In this document: one piece after another, positions 34,290-43,885 of the stretch
Position numbering within the stretch: position 1 is the first letter of the stretch
Layout: each line of letters begins with the position of its first letter
Source: Streptomyces sp. NBC_00250
Lineage (GTDB): Bacteria > Actinomycetota > Actinomycetes > Streptomycetales > Streptomycetaceae
NCBI RefSeq assembly: GCF_036192275.1
Contig: NZ_CP108088.1
Location: 8,046,001 to 8,110,000 of the forward strand
Direction: 5' to 3'
Length of the DNA: 64,000 bases
Notes under the pieces: model-generated
Seen by the model: only the letters and a program-made list of their open reading frames with translations
Database searches by the model: none
Told to the model about the DNA's origin: nothing
Position numbers and translations under genes: made by a program

Positions 34290-34490
34290 ATGCAGATCAG
34301 TGACTCGGTGAGGTACGTCAACGGCGGCGCCGGCGCGGAGGCCGCGGCCCAGGACGACCCGGTGGGCGAGGTGACGCTCGGTTCCGGCGGCATGCTCGGG
34401 CGGCGCAGCCGGCTGCTCAGAACGGCGGATGCGGACGCGGTCGCCTCATGGGACATGCCCTACACCACCGGCACCATCACGGTGTCCTGA
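34290..34490 (+). CDS. lanA: Cysteine-free precursor peptide of the LanM unit
   Basis: 66 residues from ATG 34290 (69 from GTG 34281). The leader MQISDSVRYVNGGAG... carries acidic residues and ends in GSGG (31-34), a typical double-glycine site for class II leaders. The remainder, MLGRRSRLLRTADADAVASWDMPYTTGTITVS, contains Ser and Thr, mainly clustered at the C-terminus (YTTGTITVS), but no Cys anywhere. LanM could dehydrate these residues but could not close a normal lanthionine. It is the only small open frame next to lanM with a purine-rich upstream (GAAGGA). It may be cleaved at Gly34 or nearer the C-terminus. Confidence 0.7.
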   Translation: MQISDSVRYVNGGAGAEAAAQDDPVGEVTLGSGGMLGRRSRLLRTADADAVASWDMPYTTGTITVS

Positions 34491-34549
34491 CGGGAGAGCG
34501 GGCGCGTCACCCGGCGCCGTGTCCGGGGATGAACCGGCGACATCACGGG

Positions 34550-34569
34550 GGTGACCCGGCGAGGTCACC
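34550..34569. promoter_or_regulatory. Inverted repeat between lanA and the LuxR gene
   Basis: GGTGACC (34550-34556), CGGCGA, GGTCACC (34563-34569). It is placed 60 bp after lanA and 87 bp before the regulator, so it may end lanA transcription or be an operator. A further GGGTGAC copy follows at 34571. Confidence 0.35.
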
Positions 34570-34655
34570 GGGGTGACGCCGTGCGGGAAAGGGCGTGGGC
34601 CGGGGTGCTCCCCGGCCCTCTGCCGTGTACGAAAGGGTTCAAGTAGCCTGCGTCC

Positions 34656-37600
34656 ATGCGTGCGACGTCGTCGGTCATCGTGGGGCGGGACGCCGAGATC
34701 GAGTTACTGGGCGAGGCCCTGGAAAGCGTCCGGAGGGGCGCCGGACGGGCCGTGTTCCTCGTCGGCGAGGCGGGGATCGGCAAGTCCCGGCTGGCCGGCG
34801 AGTGCGCCCTCCGCGCGTACGGCGGGGACATGCCGGTGCTGCGCGGCCGCGCCACCTCCACCGGGCTCGTCGTGCCCTTCCGGCCACTGGTCGAGGCACT
34901 GGCCTCGCGCTTCCGGGCGGCCGGCGCCCCGGACGACCCCGAACTCGACCCCTACCGGCCGGCGTTGGCCGGTCTCGTACCGGAGTGGCGGGCCGCCGCG
35001 GCGGCCCCCGGATACACGATCTCGCTCGTCGAACTGGCGGAGGCGCTGCTCAGGCTGCTCGCGGTCCTCGGCCGCGAGCGGGGCTGCGTGATCCTCCTCG
35101 AGGACCTCCACGACTCCGACACCGAGACGGTCGCGGTCGTCGAGTACATCGTCGACAACGTGGCGGACCTCCCGGTCCTGCTGGTCGGCACGCTCCGGCC
35201 CGACCCCGGCCCGGCGTTGGACCTCGCACTCGCCGTGGAACTGCGCAACACCGCCTCGGTGGCGGAGCTCGGACCGCTGGACGAGGCGGCGGTGCGGAAC
35301 ATGGTGGACGCGTGTCTGGACGCGGGTCCGGGTGACGTGCCCCCGGCCGCGCATCGACAGCTCTCCCAGCGCGCGGGCGGTAACCCCTACCTCGTGGAAG
35401 TGCTTCTGGCCGACTTGCTGGACATGGGGCGGCTGAGCAGGTCGGACGGCGGGTGGCTGCTCGCCGATCACGGCGAGGCGACGGTGCCCACGGGCGCGGT
35501 CCGCAGCTGGGCACGCCGGCTCGGCCGGCTCGACGAACCGGTCCGTGAACTTCTGCTCATCGCGGCGACGCTCGGCGGCCGGTTCTCGGTCGGAGCGCTC
35601 AGAGCGGTGACCGGACTCGACGACCGGGCGCTCTTCGCCCACCTCCGGTCCGCATCCGAGGCGGGGATCATCGCCCCGGACGGTGCCGCCCACGACCACT
35701 ACACCTTCCGCCACGTCCTCACGGCGGACGCGCTCAGGGCCTCGCTGCCGCCGGCCGAGCAGGCCGCGCTCGCCCGGCGCGCGGCCCAGGCCATCGAGGA
35801 GTCCGCCGGAGATCTCTCCGGCGGCGGACTCCCCGGTGAAATGTCAGGGGAACAGAGTCAGTTGGTGGCCACGCTGCGCCTTGCGGCGGGTGACAAGGTG
35901 GCTGCGTCCCGGCAGTTCGCCCAGGTCGGGCGGCAGATGCTGGACGCCGGCGCGTCGGGCTCGGCCGCCGTGCTCCTGGAGCGGGCCCGGGGCCTCGCGG
36001 CCGACGGGGAGCGGGACGAGGTCACCGTACAACTGGCGATCGCCCAGGCCGAGTCCGGGCGGGTCGACGAGGCGTCCGCGCTGCTCGACGATCTGCCGCC
36101 GGTGCCCGTCGGGTCGCGTGCGGCGGAGGAACGGGCCCAGGCGCACACCCAGGTCGCCTGGGTCGCGACCATGGCGGAGCAGCAGGAGGAGGCGCGCCGC
36201 CGGATCAGGGCGGCCCGCGCCCTGCTCGGGGCCGAGCCTCGGCCGGAGCAGGAGGCGGCGCTCGTGGTGGTCGAGGGCCATCTGGCGCTGCTGCCGGAGC
36301 GGGACGGCCGGGGCGGAACACCTGGACGCGGTGCCACCGGAACCGGTGGGCCAGGTGCCGGAGAGGTGGAAGGGGAAGGCCCCCACGATGGGGCTCGGGG
36401 CGAGGGGCATGCCTCGGTGGGCCGGGACGGTCGCGAGCGACTGAAGGAGGCGGAACGTTCCGCCAGGAGTGCCGCGCTCACCGCCGAGCAGCGCGGCCGG
36501 CCCGTGGTGGCCTGCCAGGCATGGCAGCTCCTCGCCCTCCTGTCCCGGGAGCGCGGCTTCGACGAGGCCGACGCCTGCCTGGGGCGGATGCTGGAGGTCG
36601 CGGAGAAGCACCGGCTCGCGGTGTCCCGGGCCGAGGCGCTGGTGCGGCTCGGCACCAACGCGTTCATGCGCACCGGGGAGGCGACCCAGCTGGAGACCGC
36701 CCGCGCGGCGGCCCACGAACTCGGCTCGCTGGCAGTGCTCCAGACCGTCGACGGGCTGCTGGCCATGCAGAGCGTGCTGGGCGGGCGCTGGGACCGGGCC
36801 CGGGAGATCGTCGACCGGTCCGTGGAAGCCAGCGCCCGCCTGCAGAACCTGTCGGCGCACCGCTATCTGCTGCTCGTGGACGCCACGCTCGCCGCCCACC
36901 AGGGGCGGGTCCGCGAGCTGGACAGGGCCCTCGCCCGGTTCCGCAGGGCGGGCGGCGAGGAATCGATGCTCGTGCCCCTGCAGCGCGGACTGTGCCAGGC
37001 CGTGGGCGCGCTGATGGCGGAGGACCGGAAGCGCGCGACTGCCGAGCTCGATGCGGCCCTCGCCTGGGAGCGGGAGCATCCGAGCTTCTTCTACCTCAGC
37101 GGGCGGTACGGGCTCCGCCCGCTGTTACGGATCCTCGACGGCGCCGGCGAGGGTGGCGGCGGGGACGGCGCGGCGGGGGGTCGTGGTGGAGGCCGGGAGG
37201 TGTATCAGGAGGCGCTCGCCTCACCCGGCGGCCAGCTGGCCTGGAACCGGATGTTCCTCGGGATGGCGGACGCGGTGCTGCGCGGCCGGGACGGTGACCG
37301 GGACGGCGCGAGGCGCGCCGTGGAGGAGGCCGGCCACGCGGCGGCGGTGTTCCCGCAGGCGTGGCATCTCGCCCTGCGGCTGGTCGCGGAGGCGGCCCTC
37401 GCCGACTCCTGGGGCGAGCCGGTCGCCTGGCTGCGGACCGCCGAGGAGTACTTCCACGAGGCGGGCGTCCAGCCCGTGGCCGGTGCGTGCCGTGCGGTCC
37501 TGCGGCAGGCGGGAGTCAGCGTCCCGCAGCGCCGCGGCGGCCGGGAGCGGATCCCCGCGGAACTGCGCACCGCGGGCGTCACGCCGCGCGAGTACGAGGT

Positions 37601-37802
37601 GTTCGTCCTGCTCAAGGAGCGCCCGGGCAACCTGCAGATCGCCCAGCGCCTGTGCATCTCGCCCCGGACGGTGGAGAAACACATGGCGAGCCTGATGACC
37701 AAGACCCGGTGCGCGGACCGCTCGGCGCTCTGCGCGCTGTCGGCGGAGCGGGCGGAGGACGAGGGACCGACCGGCGCCGCTTCTCGACCGACGTCGGCCT
37801 GA
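34656..37802 (+). CDS. Large AAA-ATPase LuxR-family regulator (LAL type)
   Basis: 1048 residues. N-terminal STAND/AAA module: VGRDAEIELLGEAL, Walker A GEAGIGKSRLAGE (about 37-49) and Walker B-like CVILLEDLHDSD. The middle is a long TPR-like Ala-rich solenoid. A LuxR helix-turn-helix fills about 970-1035 (GVTPREYEVFVLLKERPGNLQIAQRLCISPRTVEKHM). LAL proteins activate secondary-metabolite clusters in response to ATP and unknown ligands. A TAGCCT box at 34644-34649 is seven bases before ATG 34656 and no ribosome binding site is present, so a leaderless mRNA is likely. Probably the pathway activator for the lanthipeptide and neighbouring peptide units. Confidence 0.9.
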   Translation: MRATSSVIVGRDAEIELLGEALESVRRGAGRAVFLVGEAGIGKSRLAGECALRAYGGDMPVLRGRATSTGLVVPFRPLVEALASRFRAAGAPDDPELDPYRPALAGLVPEWRAAAAAPGYTISLVELAEALLRLLAVLGRERGCVILLEDLHDSDTETVAVVEYIVDNVADLPVLLVGTLRPDPGPALDLALAVELRNTASVAELGPLDEAAVRNMVDACLDAGPGDVPPAAHRQLSQRAGGNPYLVEVLLADLLDMGRLSRSDGGWLLADHGEATVPTGAVRSWARRLGRLDEPVRELLLIAATLGGRFSVGALRAVTGLDDRALFAHLRSASEAGIIAPDGAAHDHYTFRHVLTADALRASLPPAEQAALARRAAQAIEESAGDLSGGGLPGEMSGEQSQLVATLRLAAGDKVAASRQFAQVGRQMLDAGASGSAAVLLERARGLAADGERDEVTVQLAIAQAESGRVDEASALLDDLPPVPVGSRAAEERAQAHTQVAWVATMAEQQEEARRRIRAARALLGAEPRPEQEAALVVVEGHLALLPERDGRGGTPGRGATGTGGPGAGEVEGEGPHDGARGEGHASVGRDGRERLKEAERSARSAALTAEQRGRPVVACQAWQLLALLSRERGFDEADACLGRMLEVAEKHRLAVSRAEALVRLGTNAFMRTGEATQLETARAAAHELGSLAVLQTVDGLLAMQSVLGGRWDRAREIVDRSVEASARLQNLSAHRYLLLVDATLAAHQGRVRELDRALARFRRAGGEESMLVPLQRGLCQAVGALMAEDRKRATAELDAALAWEREHPSFFYLSGRYGLRPLLRILDGAGEGGGGDGAAGGRGGGREVYQEALASPGGQLAWNRMFLGMADAVLRGRDGDRDGARRAVEEAGHAAAVFPQAWHLALRLVAEAALADSWGEPVAWLRTAEEYFHEAGVQPVAGACRAVLRQAGVSVPQRRGGRERIPAELRTAGVTPREYEVFVLLKERPGNLQIAQRLCISPRTVEKHMASLMTKTRCADRSALCALSAERAEDEGPTGAASRPTSA

Positions 37803-38056
37803 GCGACCTGACTCGCCCGAGCGGTCCGACCCGCCTGACGTGCCTGAGGGGTCCGATCGGACTGGCAAGGGACATGGGCATGGGGGGTCGACGGACCCGG
37901 GATGGGGGGCGCACCCGTCCCCATGGGGGTCCGGTCCCCCAGGGCGCGGCCGTCTGGGGCCCGACTGTGAGGGTCCGGTACCGATGTGTGAGGACTCAGG
38001 GCGGTGGATCATCGAGCAGACCGACCGACTCCCGTCATCACACGGAGGTTTGCTCG

Positions 38057-39907
38057 ATGCCGAGTCCGTCCGCGCAACCCGCAGCGTCACCCGGCACACT
38101 CCGGTTCTCCGTCCTCGGCCCGCTGGCGGTCCACCGCGACGAACGGCCGGTCGCACTGGGCCCGTTGAAGCAACGGATGGTGCTGGCCCTGCTGCTCGTA
38201 TCCGCCAACCGCCCGGTCTCCGTCGACGCGTTGACCGATGGCGTGTGGCCGGAGGAGCCCCCTCGTACCGCCCGCAAGAACATCCAGGTGTACGTCAGCG
38301 CCCTGCGCGCGCTGTTGGGGGAGGGCGACCATGACCGGACGCCCCGGCCCCGGCTCGTCCACACCGGTGCCGGATACGTCCTCCGCGTGGCGGAGGACGA
38401 GCTCGACCTCCTGAGGTTCCGCTCCCTGGTACGGGCGGCCGAGGGGCAGCGTCCGGCCTCGGCCGCTCGACTGCTGCGGCAGGCCCTCGACCTGTGGCAG
38501 GGGCCGCCGCTGGGCGACGACCTGCGGCAGTCACCCAGACTGGCGGAGGAGGCCGAGCGGCTGCTGCTGCGCCATCTGACGGCGTACGAGAGCTGGGCGG
38601 AGGCGGAGTTGGAGCTGGGCGGAGCCCCGGCGGTCGTCGAGGGGCTGGGCGACCTCGTGGAGCGGCACCCGCTGCGGGAACGCCTCCGGTCCGCCTGGAT
38701 GTGCGCCCTCAGCAGGACGGGCCGACAGGCGGAGGCGCTCGCGGCGTACGACGACTACCGGCAGCTCCTCGCCCGGGAACTCGGCCTGGATCCGAGCGGC
38801 GCCATGGCCGCGCGCTACCGGGCGATCCTCGCCGGCGACGCAGGGGTCGAGGCCGGGGCCGGGGCGGACGCGGGTGCCGGGCCGACGGGCGGGACGTCCG
38901 CCGTCGGCCCGCCGGCTGCGACGGTTCTTCCGCCCGACCTGGTCGACTTCACAGGGCATGGGGACGAACTCCGGTACCTCCTGACCCTGTTGGAGGGCAG
39001 GGACGCGGCCGATGTCGTGCTGCTGTCCGGACCCGCCGGGGCGGGCAAGACCACGCTGGCAGTACGGGCCGCCCACCTGCTGGGCAACCGGTTCGCCGAG
39101 GGACGGCTCTGCGTCTCCCTGCGGGACGCGGACGGGCGAACCCGCCCCCTGCCCGCCGTACTCGCGGAACTCGGCGAACGAACGCGGCAGACCGGCCTTT
39201 CGAGCCCCGAGGCGTGGCGGGAGTGGCTGGCGGAACACGAGGTGCTGGTGATCCTGGACGACGTGCCCGAGGAGCGTGCCGTACGACCGCTGCTCCCGTA
39301 CGGCGGACGCGGCAGGGTGCTGCTCACCGCACGAGGCCAACTGGGCGGCCTGGCGCCCGTGCACCGGGTGACGCTCCCCCCGCTCGACACCGCCGAGGCC
39401 GTGCAACTCCTCGCCGGGCTCGTCGGTCGGCAGCGGGTGCGGGCGGACCGGGACGCCGCGCTGCGGATCGTGCGGGCCTGCGGAGGCTCGCCGCTCGCGG
39501 TCCGGGTGAGCGGGATGCGGCTCGCGGTACTCCGCCACGTACCGCTGCGGGAGTTCGCGGACCGGCTCACCGACCCGGCCGGCGCCCTGGACGAACTGAC
39601 CTCGGGGGACGTGTCCGTGCGGCGCTGGCTGGCCCGCGGCCGGGAGACGCTGCCGGAGGAGTGCGGCCGGGACGCGGGTCGGCTGGCCGCGGGCACCGGC
39701 GACGGCCCGTTCGGCCTGACGGAGGCGGCGGAGGCCCTCGGCTGCGACGAGCGGCACGCCGTAAGGGTGGTGGAGGCACTCATCGATGCCGGAATGGTCA
39801 CCTCACCGGGCGGCGAGGTCATGGCCCACGCGGCGCAGTACGACATGCCCCACCTGATACGGCTGTACGCGCGGGCCGCGGGATACGGGACGCCGGTACT
39901 GACGTAG
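38057..39907 (+). CDS. AfsR/SARP-family regulator with NB-ARC-like ATPase
   Basis: 616 residues. OmpR-like winged helix (about 15-105: FSVLGPLAVHRDERPVALGPLKQRMVLALLL and TGAGYVLRV), bacterial transcriptional activation domain (about 110-260: ELDLLRFRSLVRAAEGQ, RLRSAWMCALSRTGRQAEALAAYDDYRQLLARELGLDPS), and a nucleotide-binding module with P-loop GPAGAGKTTLA (about 324) and VLVILDDVPEE. The C-terminal TPR array of AfsR is absent. SARPs bind direct repeats near -35 boxes and recruit RNA polymerase. ATG 38057 has GGAGG eight bases upstream. It follows the LAL regulator by 254 bp and faces the reverse-strand peptide unit B. Confidence 0.9.
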   Translation: MPSPSAQPAASPGTLRFSVLGPLAVHRDERPVALGPLKQRMVLALLLVSANRPVSVDALTDGVWPEEPPRTARKNIQVYVSALRALLGEGDHDRTPRPRLVHTGAGYVLRVAEDELDLLRFRSLVRAAEGQRPASAARLLRQALDLWQGPPLGDDLRQSPRLAEEAERLLLRHLTAYESWAEAELELGGAPAVVEGLGDLVERHPLRERLRSAWMCALSRTGRQAEALAAYDDYRQLLARELGLDPSGAMAARYRAILAGDAGVEAGAGADAGAGPTGGTSAVGPPAATVLPPDLVDFTGHGDELRYLLTLLEGRDAADVVLLSGPAGAGKTTLAVRAAHLLGNRFAEGRLCVSLRDADGRTRPLPAVLAELGERTRQTGLSSPEAWREWLAEHEVLVILDDVPEERAVRPLLPYGGRGRVLLTARGQLGGLAPVHRVTLPPLDTAEAVQLLAGLVGRQRVRADRDAALRIVRACGGSPLAVRVSGMRLAVLRHVPLREFADRLTDPAGALDELTSGDVSVRRWLARGRETLPEECGRDAGRLAAGTGDGPFGLTEAAEALGCDERHAVRVVEALIDAGMVTSPGGEVMAHAAQYDMPHLIRLYARAAGYGTPVLT

Positions 39908-39956
39908 GGCGGAGCGGCGGCTTCGCGCCACGTCAGCACCGCGGAGCGGCGGCTTC

Positions 39957-40132
39957 ACGCAGGAGAGGCCGGTGAGCGGCGCCGGTTTCACGCAGGAGGG
40001 GCCGGTGAGCGGCGGCGGTGTCGTCGTGCGGAGTCGCACCGCCGGGCCCGCCCCGGTGTCGTCGTGCGGAGTCGCACTGCCGGGCCGGGCCCCGGTGTCG
40101 TCGTGCCGAGTCGCACCGCCGGGCCCGCCCCC
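39957..40132. repeat. Two tandem-repeat families downstream of the SARP gene
   Basis: About two copies of a 33-bp unit that contains GGCCGGTGAGCGGCG, then three copies (40018, 40056, 40095; 38-39 bp each) of a unit that begins GTGTCGTCGTGCGGAGTCGC. Each of the latter carries the small stem GTGCG/CGCAC (GTGCC in copy 3). They fill the gap between the convergent SARP and prolyl oligopeptidase genes and may end transcription from both sides. Confidence 0.6.
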
Positions 40133-40163
40133 GTGTCCGTGGCCGAGGTGGTCGGACGGTGCT

Positions 40164-42332
40164 TCACGGTGTCGTCGCGCCGGCCCCCGGGGCCCGGAGG
40201 CCCACATGGGATGCCAGGAAGGCCAGGCACTCCGCCTGGAGTGCCGATGCTCGGGATGCCGCGCGGTCGCCGTGGCCGACGCCGTGTTCCAGGCGCAGGA
40301 GGACCGGGCCGGTGCCCGACGTGGCGTGTTGGAGGGCGGCGCACATCTTGCGGGCGTGCAGGGGGTCGGTTCTCGTGTCGCCGTCCGCCGCGGTCAGCAG
40401 CACCGCCGGGTATGCGGTGCCGGGGGTGACGCGGTGGTACGGGGAGTAGCCGAGCAGCACCGGCAGTCGCGCCGGGTCCTGCGCGCTGCCGTACTCGGGT
40501 GTCCAGCTGGGGCCGAGGCCCGACAGCTCGTAGCGGACCATGTCCAGGAGCGGGGACGAGCACACCACGGCGGCGTACTTCCCGGGCTCCTGCGTGAGCG
40601 CCGCGCCGACGAGCAGCCCGCCGTTGGAGCCGCCCATGATCGTGAGCCGGCCGGGCTCGGTCCAGCCCTCCGCGATCAGCCGGTCGGCAGCGGCGGCGAA
40701 GTCGTCGAAGGTGTTCTGCTTGTGCGCCCCGCTGCCGGCCCGGTGCCATTCCTCGCCCTCCTCGCCGCCACCGCGCAGCCCCGCCCAGGCGAACACCCCG
40801 CCGGCCCTGACCCAGGCCAGGACCTGGGCGCGGTACCGGGGCGACATCGTGCGGCCGAATCCGCCGTACCCCGTGAGCAGCACCGGGCGCGGCCCGTCGG
40901 GGCGCCCGGTGGGGGAGATCACGAACATCCGTACCGTCGTCCCGTCCCGGGAGGGAAACGCGACCTGGCGGGTGACCGCGCCGTCCACCGCCGGGGCGTC
41001 GGGGGCCTCCCGCTCCCAGCGCGTCGCGCGAAACGTGCGCGCGTCGAAGTGGAGCACCCGTACGGGCGTGACGAAGTCGGTGTACGCGAACCAGGCCTCG
41101 TGACTGCCGGGCTGCCCCGCCGAGAAGTCGCCGACCGCGCCGGTGCCGGGGAGCGGGACGGTGGCCACCTGCCGACCCTCGACCAGGTCGTGCACGGTCA
41201 CCTCGGCCACCGTGTCGCGGGTCCAGGCGGCCAGGCCGAGCGGATGCTTCAGCTCCGGTCCCGAGAGCACGACCAGGTGGGTCAGCACCGCGTCCGGCCG
41301 CTCCGGGATCACCTCGCGCCACGCATCCGGCCCCAGGTGGAGTTCGTCCGGCCGGCACGCGACGACGCGACCGCGCGCCGCGTCGCGGTCGGTCCGCAGC
41401 CACACCGGATCCGTCGGACCGGTGCCGGACATCGCGTGCAGCCTGGTGGCGGCCCCCCTGCCCTCCTGGACCGGCCTGAGCTGCGGGCGGTCGAGGGGCC
41501 CGGCGGACAGGTCGGCCAGGTGGACGTCGGTCCCACGGCCGGTGCCGAGCGTGGACGTGATGCCGAGCCAGCGCCCGTCGGCAGTCACGGAGACGCTGTA
41601 GAACTCCGTCTTGTCCCGGCCCTCCCCGAAGACCACGGCGTCCGCGTCCGCCGGCGTCCCGACCCGGTGCAGACAGACCCGGCGGTGGTAGCGCTCCTCT
41701 CCGGGGTGCAGCCGCGGGTCCAGGTGCCGGACGTAGTAGAACGCCCCGCCGCCGGGCAGCCAGCCGATCGACGACTTCCGCACCCGGTCCAGCGGCCCGT
41801 CGACGACCTGCCCGGTGGATACGTCGATCACCTGGAGCACGGAGTCCTCCGTGCCGTCCCGTGACACTTGGCAGGCCAGCAGATCGCCCTCCACGGAGGG
41901 TTCCCAGGCATCGAGCACGGTGCGGCCGGACGGGTCGAGGCCGTGGGGGTCGAGGAGCACCCGCTCCGGCGCGCCCTTCCCGGACCCGGTCGCCGCCCCG
42001 GCGTCGGCCACCACGAGCACCGGATGCTCCTGGCCGGCGTGCTGCCGCAGCCAGAAGACCCTGTCGCCGCGGACCTTGGGTGACCGGACGCGATCGACGG
42101 CGCTCAGCGCCGCCACCTCCGCCTCCCACCGCCCCAGATCGGCCAGGCCCGCGCGCTCGGCCGCGTAGAGGGCCTCCTGCTCCGCGCTCCAGCGGACCGT
42201 CGAGGGGGCCGCGGAATCCTCCAGCCGTCGGTACGGGTCGGGGACGCGCACGCCGTGGATCTCCTCGACGATGTCCTGCCGCTCCGCGTGCGGGTACGGG
42301 CGGCGCCGTGTCGCTCGGGCGTCGGTGGTCAC
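40164..42332 (-). CDS. Prolyl oligopeptidase (S9A family), putative leader peptidase
   Basis: 722 residues, no signal peptide. N-terminal RRPYPHAERQDIVEEIHGVRVPDPYRRLED is the S9A opening; a seven-bladed propeller occupies about 75-415; the alpha/beta hydrolase has GGSNGG with Ser569, TAADGDTRTDP with the Asp and EHGVGHG with the His. S9A enzymes cut after Pro or Ala in short peptides, and several peptide-natural-product pathways use them to remove leaders. It is the last gene of the leftward unit B and starts with GTG 42332 overlapping the exporter stop (GTGA), which supports a role in maturing that peptide. Confidence 0.88.
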   Translation of the reverse strand: MTTDARATRRRPYPHAERQDIVEEIHGVRVPDPYRRLEDSAAPSTVRWSAEQEALYAAERAGLADLGRWEAEVAALSAVDRVRSPKVRGDRVFWLRQHAGQEHPVLVVADAGAATGSGKGAPERVLLDPHGLDPSGRTVLDAWEPSVEGDLLACQVSRDGTEDSVLQVIDVSTGQVVDGPLDRVRKSSIGWLPGGGAFYYVRHLDPRLHPGEERYHRRVCLHRVGTPADADAVVFGEGRDKTEFYSVSVTADGRWLGITSTLGTGRGTDVHLADLSAGPLDRPQLRPVQEGRGAATRLHAMSGTGPTDPVWLRTDRDAARGRVVACRPDELHLGPDAWREVIPERPDAVLTHLVVLSGPELKHPLGLAAWTRDTVAEVTVHDLVEGRQVATVPLPGTGAVGDFSAGQPGSHEAWFAYTDFVTPVRVLHFDARTFRATRWEREAPDAPAVDGAVTRQVAFPSRDGTTVRMFVISPTGRPDGPRPVLLTGYGGFGRTMSPRYRAQVLAWVRAGGVFAWAGLRGGGEEGEEWHRAGSGAHKQNTFDDFAAAADRLIAEGWTEPGRLTIMGGSNGGLLVGAALTQEPGKYAAVVCSSPLLDMVRYELSGLGPSWTPEYGSAQDPARLPVLLGYSPYHRVTPGTAYPAVLLTAADGDTRTDPLHARKMCAALQHATSGTGPVLLRLEHGVGHGDRAASRASALQAECLAFLASHVGLRAPGAGATTP

Positions 42333-43885
42333 TCGGGGCTCCCTCGTTCGTGGTCGGGGGGCGGTCGGTGGCCGAGGGCCCCGGCCGGCGGCGTGGCGTG
42401 CCGGGAGCGGGTGCCCGCGGCGCGGTCGACGGTCACCGCGGCGGCGGCAGCCTTCGCGACCACCGCCTCCTCGGCCACAGCGTCGGCGACCGCCTTCTCG
42501 GGCGATCCCTCGGTCGTCTCCTCGGTCCCCCTGTCGGCGGTCCCCTCGGCGGCCTTCCCGGCGGCCACCTCGGCCTCCTCCGTGCCCGGCAGGGCGAGCC
42601 AGGCGAACACTCCCGCCAGGACGACGATCACTCCGGACGCCGCGAAGATCGTGTCGATGGGGCCGAACCGGACACCGCCCACCGAGCCCGCCACATCCCG
42701 CAGCACGGAGCCGGCGAGCCAGCCGGACAGCACCGCGGCGAGCATCGACGCCAGCTTCGTCACCGGATAGAACACGGCCATCACCCGCCCCCGGAACTCC
42801 GCGGGCGCCGCGGCGAGCAGCAGCGGAGCCATCGCCGTGTTCAGCACGGTGAGCGGCACGGTGAAGACGAAGAGCAGCGCGATGCCGCCGAGGAAGCCGG
42901 TCTGACGGGAGTAGGCCACCAGCAGAACGCCGCTCACCAGCAGACTGACCCAGGTGCTCCGCCGCGCCCCGAGCCACTGTACGACCCGGCCCCCGCTCAA
43001 CGCGCCCGCGATGCCGCCCACTCCCATGGCCATGCCGATGTAGCCGTAGAGATGGGCGTCCGCGTGGAGGTTGTCGGTGGTGAAGAAGACGTTGAGGGTG
43101 CTCAGCGCGCCGAGTCCGAACTGTCCGATGACGGCGAGCAGAAGCAGCGCGACCAGGAACCGGCTGCGCGCGAAGAACCGCACACCGTCCGCGAACTCCC
43201 TTCGCAGACTGGTCTTTTGCTTGCGGTCCGGCTTCGGCGCGGAATCCTTCGCCTCCGCGGCGTCGGCCGACGGACGTACGTCGATCGAACGGATGGCGAC
43301 GTAGGACACCGCGTAGGACAGCGCGTTGAAGAGGAGGGCCCACTGGATCCCGGCGGTGAAGAGCAGCGGCGCGGCGATCGGGGGGCCGATGATCCAGGCC
43401 GTCTCGCCGGTGGCCTGGCCGATGCCGGCCGCCCGGGCGCGGTCGGCCTCCCCGGTCACGAGGTCCGCGAGGATCGCGAAGCGCGCCGGTGAGAAGAACT
43501 GGCCGGCGGCGTGCAGCAGGAGCACGGTCGTGTAGACGAGGGCGAGCCAGACGCCGGACGGGAGCGCATCGGTCGGCAGGAAGGAGACGACGGTCAGGAC
43601 CACCACCAGCGCTCCGCGCACCACCTCGGTGCGGAGCAGCGTCGCGAGCTTGTCCCAGCGGTCGACGAACACGCCCGCGAGCGGACCGATGACCAGGACG
43701 GCGACGCTGGATGCCATCAGCACCCCGCTGACCGCCATCGGCGCCCATGCCTCGCCCTTCGCCAGTACGGTGGCCACCCACAGCACCAGCGTCGTGCTGA
43801 AGACGGCGTCCCCGACGGACGAGACGGCCTGACCGAACCAGAGCCGGGTGTAGTCGCGGTTGATCAGGGTGAGGCGCGGCATCAT
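42329..43885 (-). CDS. MFS exporter (MFS_3/enterobactin-exporter-like)
   Basis: 518 residues, twelve helices. Opens LINRDYTRLWFGQAVSSVGDAVFSTTLVLWV and shows GPLAGVFVDRWDK (motif A) and a C-terminal half beginning FFARSRFLVALLLLAVIGQFG. The last 90 residues are a hydrophilic Glu/Ala tail. Likely exports the product of unit B. ATG 43885 overlaps the stop of the upstream helper gene (ATGA) and the gene is coupled to the peptidase by GTGA. Confidence 0.88.
   Translation of the reverse strand: MMPRLTLINRDYTRLWFGQAVSSVGDAVFSTTLVLWVATVLAKGEAWAPMAVSGVLMASSVAVLVIGPLAGVFVDRWDKLATLLRTEVVRGALVVVLTVVSFLPTDALPSGVWLALVYTTVLLLHAAGQFFSPARFAILADLVTGEADRARAAGIGQATGETAWIIGPPIAAPLLFTAGIQWALLFNALSYAVSYVAIRSIDVRPSADAAEAKDSAPKPDRKQKTSLRREFADGVRFFARSRFLVALLLLAVIGQFGLGALSTLNVFFTTDNLHADAHLYGYIGMAMGVGGIAGALSGGRVVQWLGARRSTWVSLLVSGVLLVAYSRQTGFLGGIALLFVFTVPLTVLNTAMAPLLLAAAPAEFRGRVMAVFYPVTKLASMLAAVLSGWLAGSVLRDVAGSVGGVRFGPIDTIFAASGVIVVLAGVFAWLALPGTEEAEVAAGKAAEGTADRGTEETTEGSPEKAVADAVAEEAVVAKAAAAAVTVDRAAGTRSRHATPPAGALGHRPPPDHERGSPE

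Noticed and set aside
40018..40132. Repeats considered as a CRISPR array
   Set aside because: Units are directly adjacent without variable spacers and no cas gene is present.
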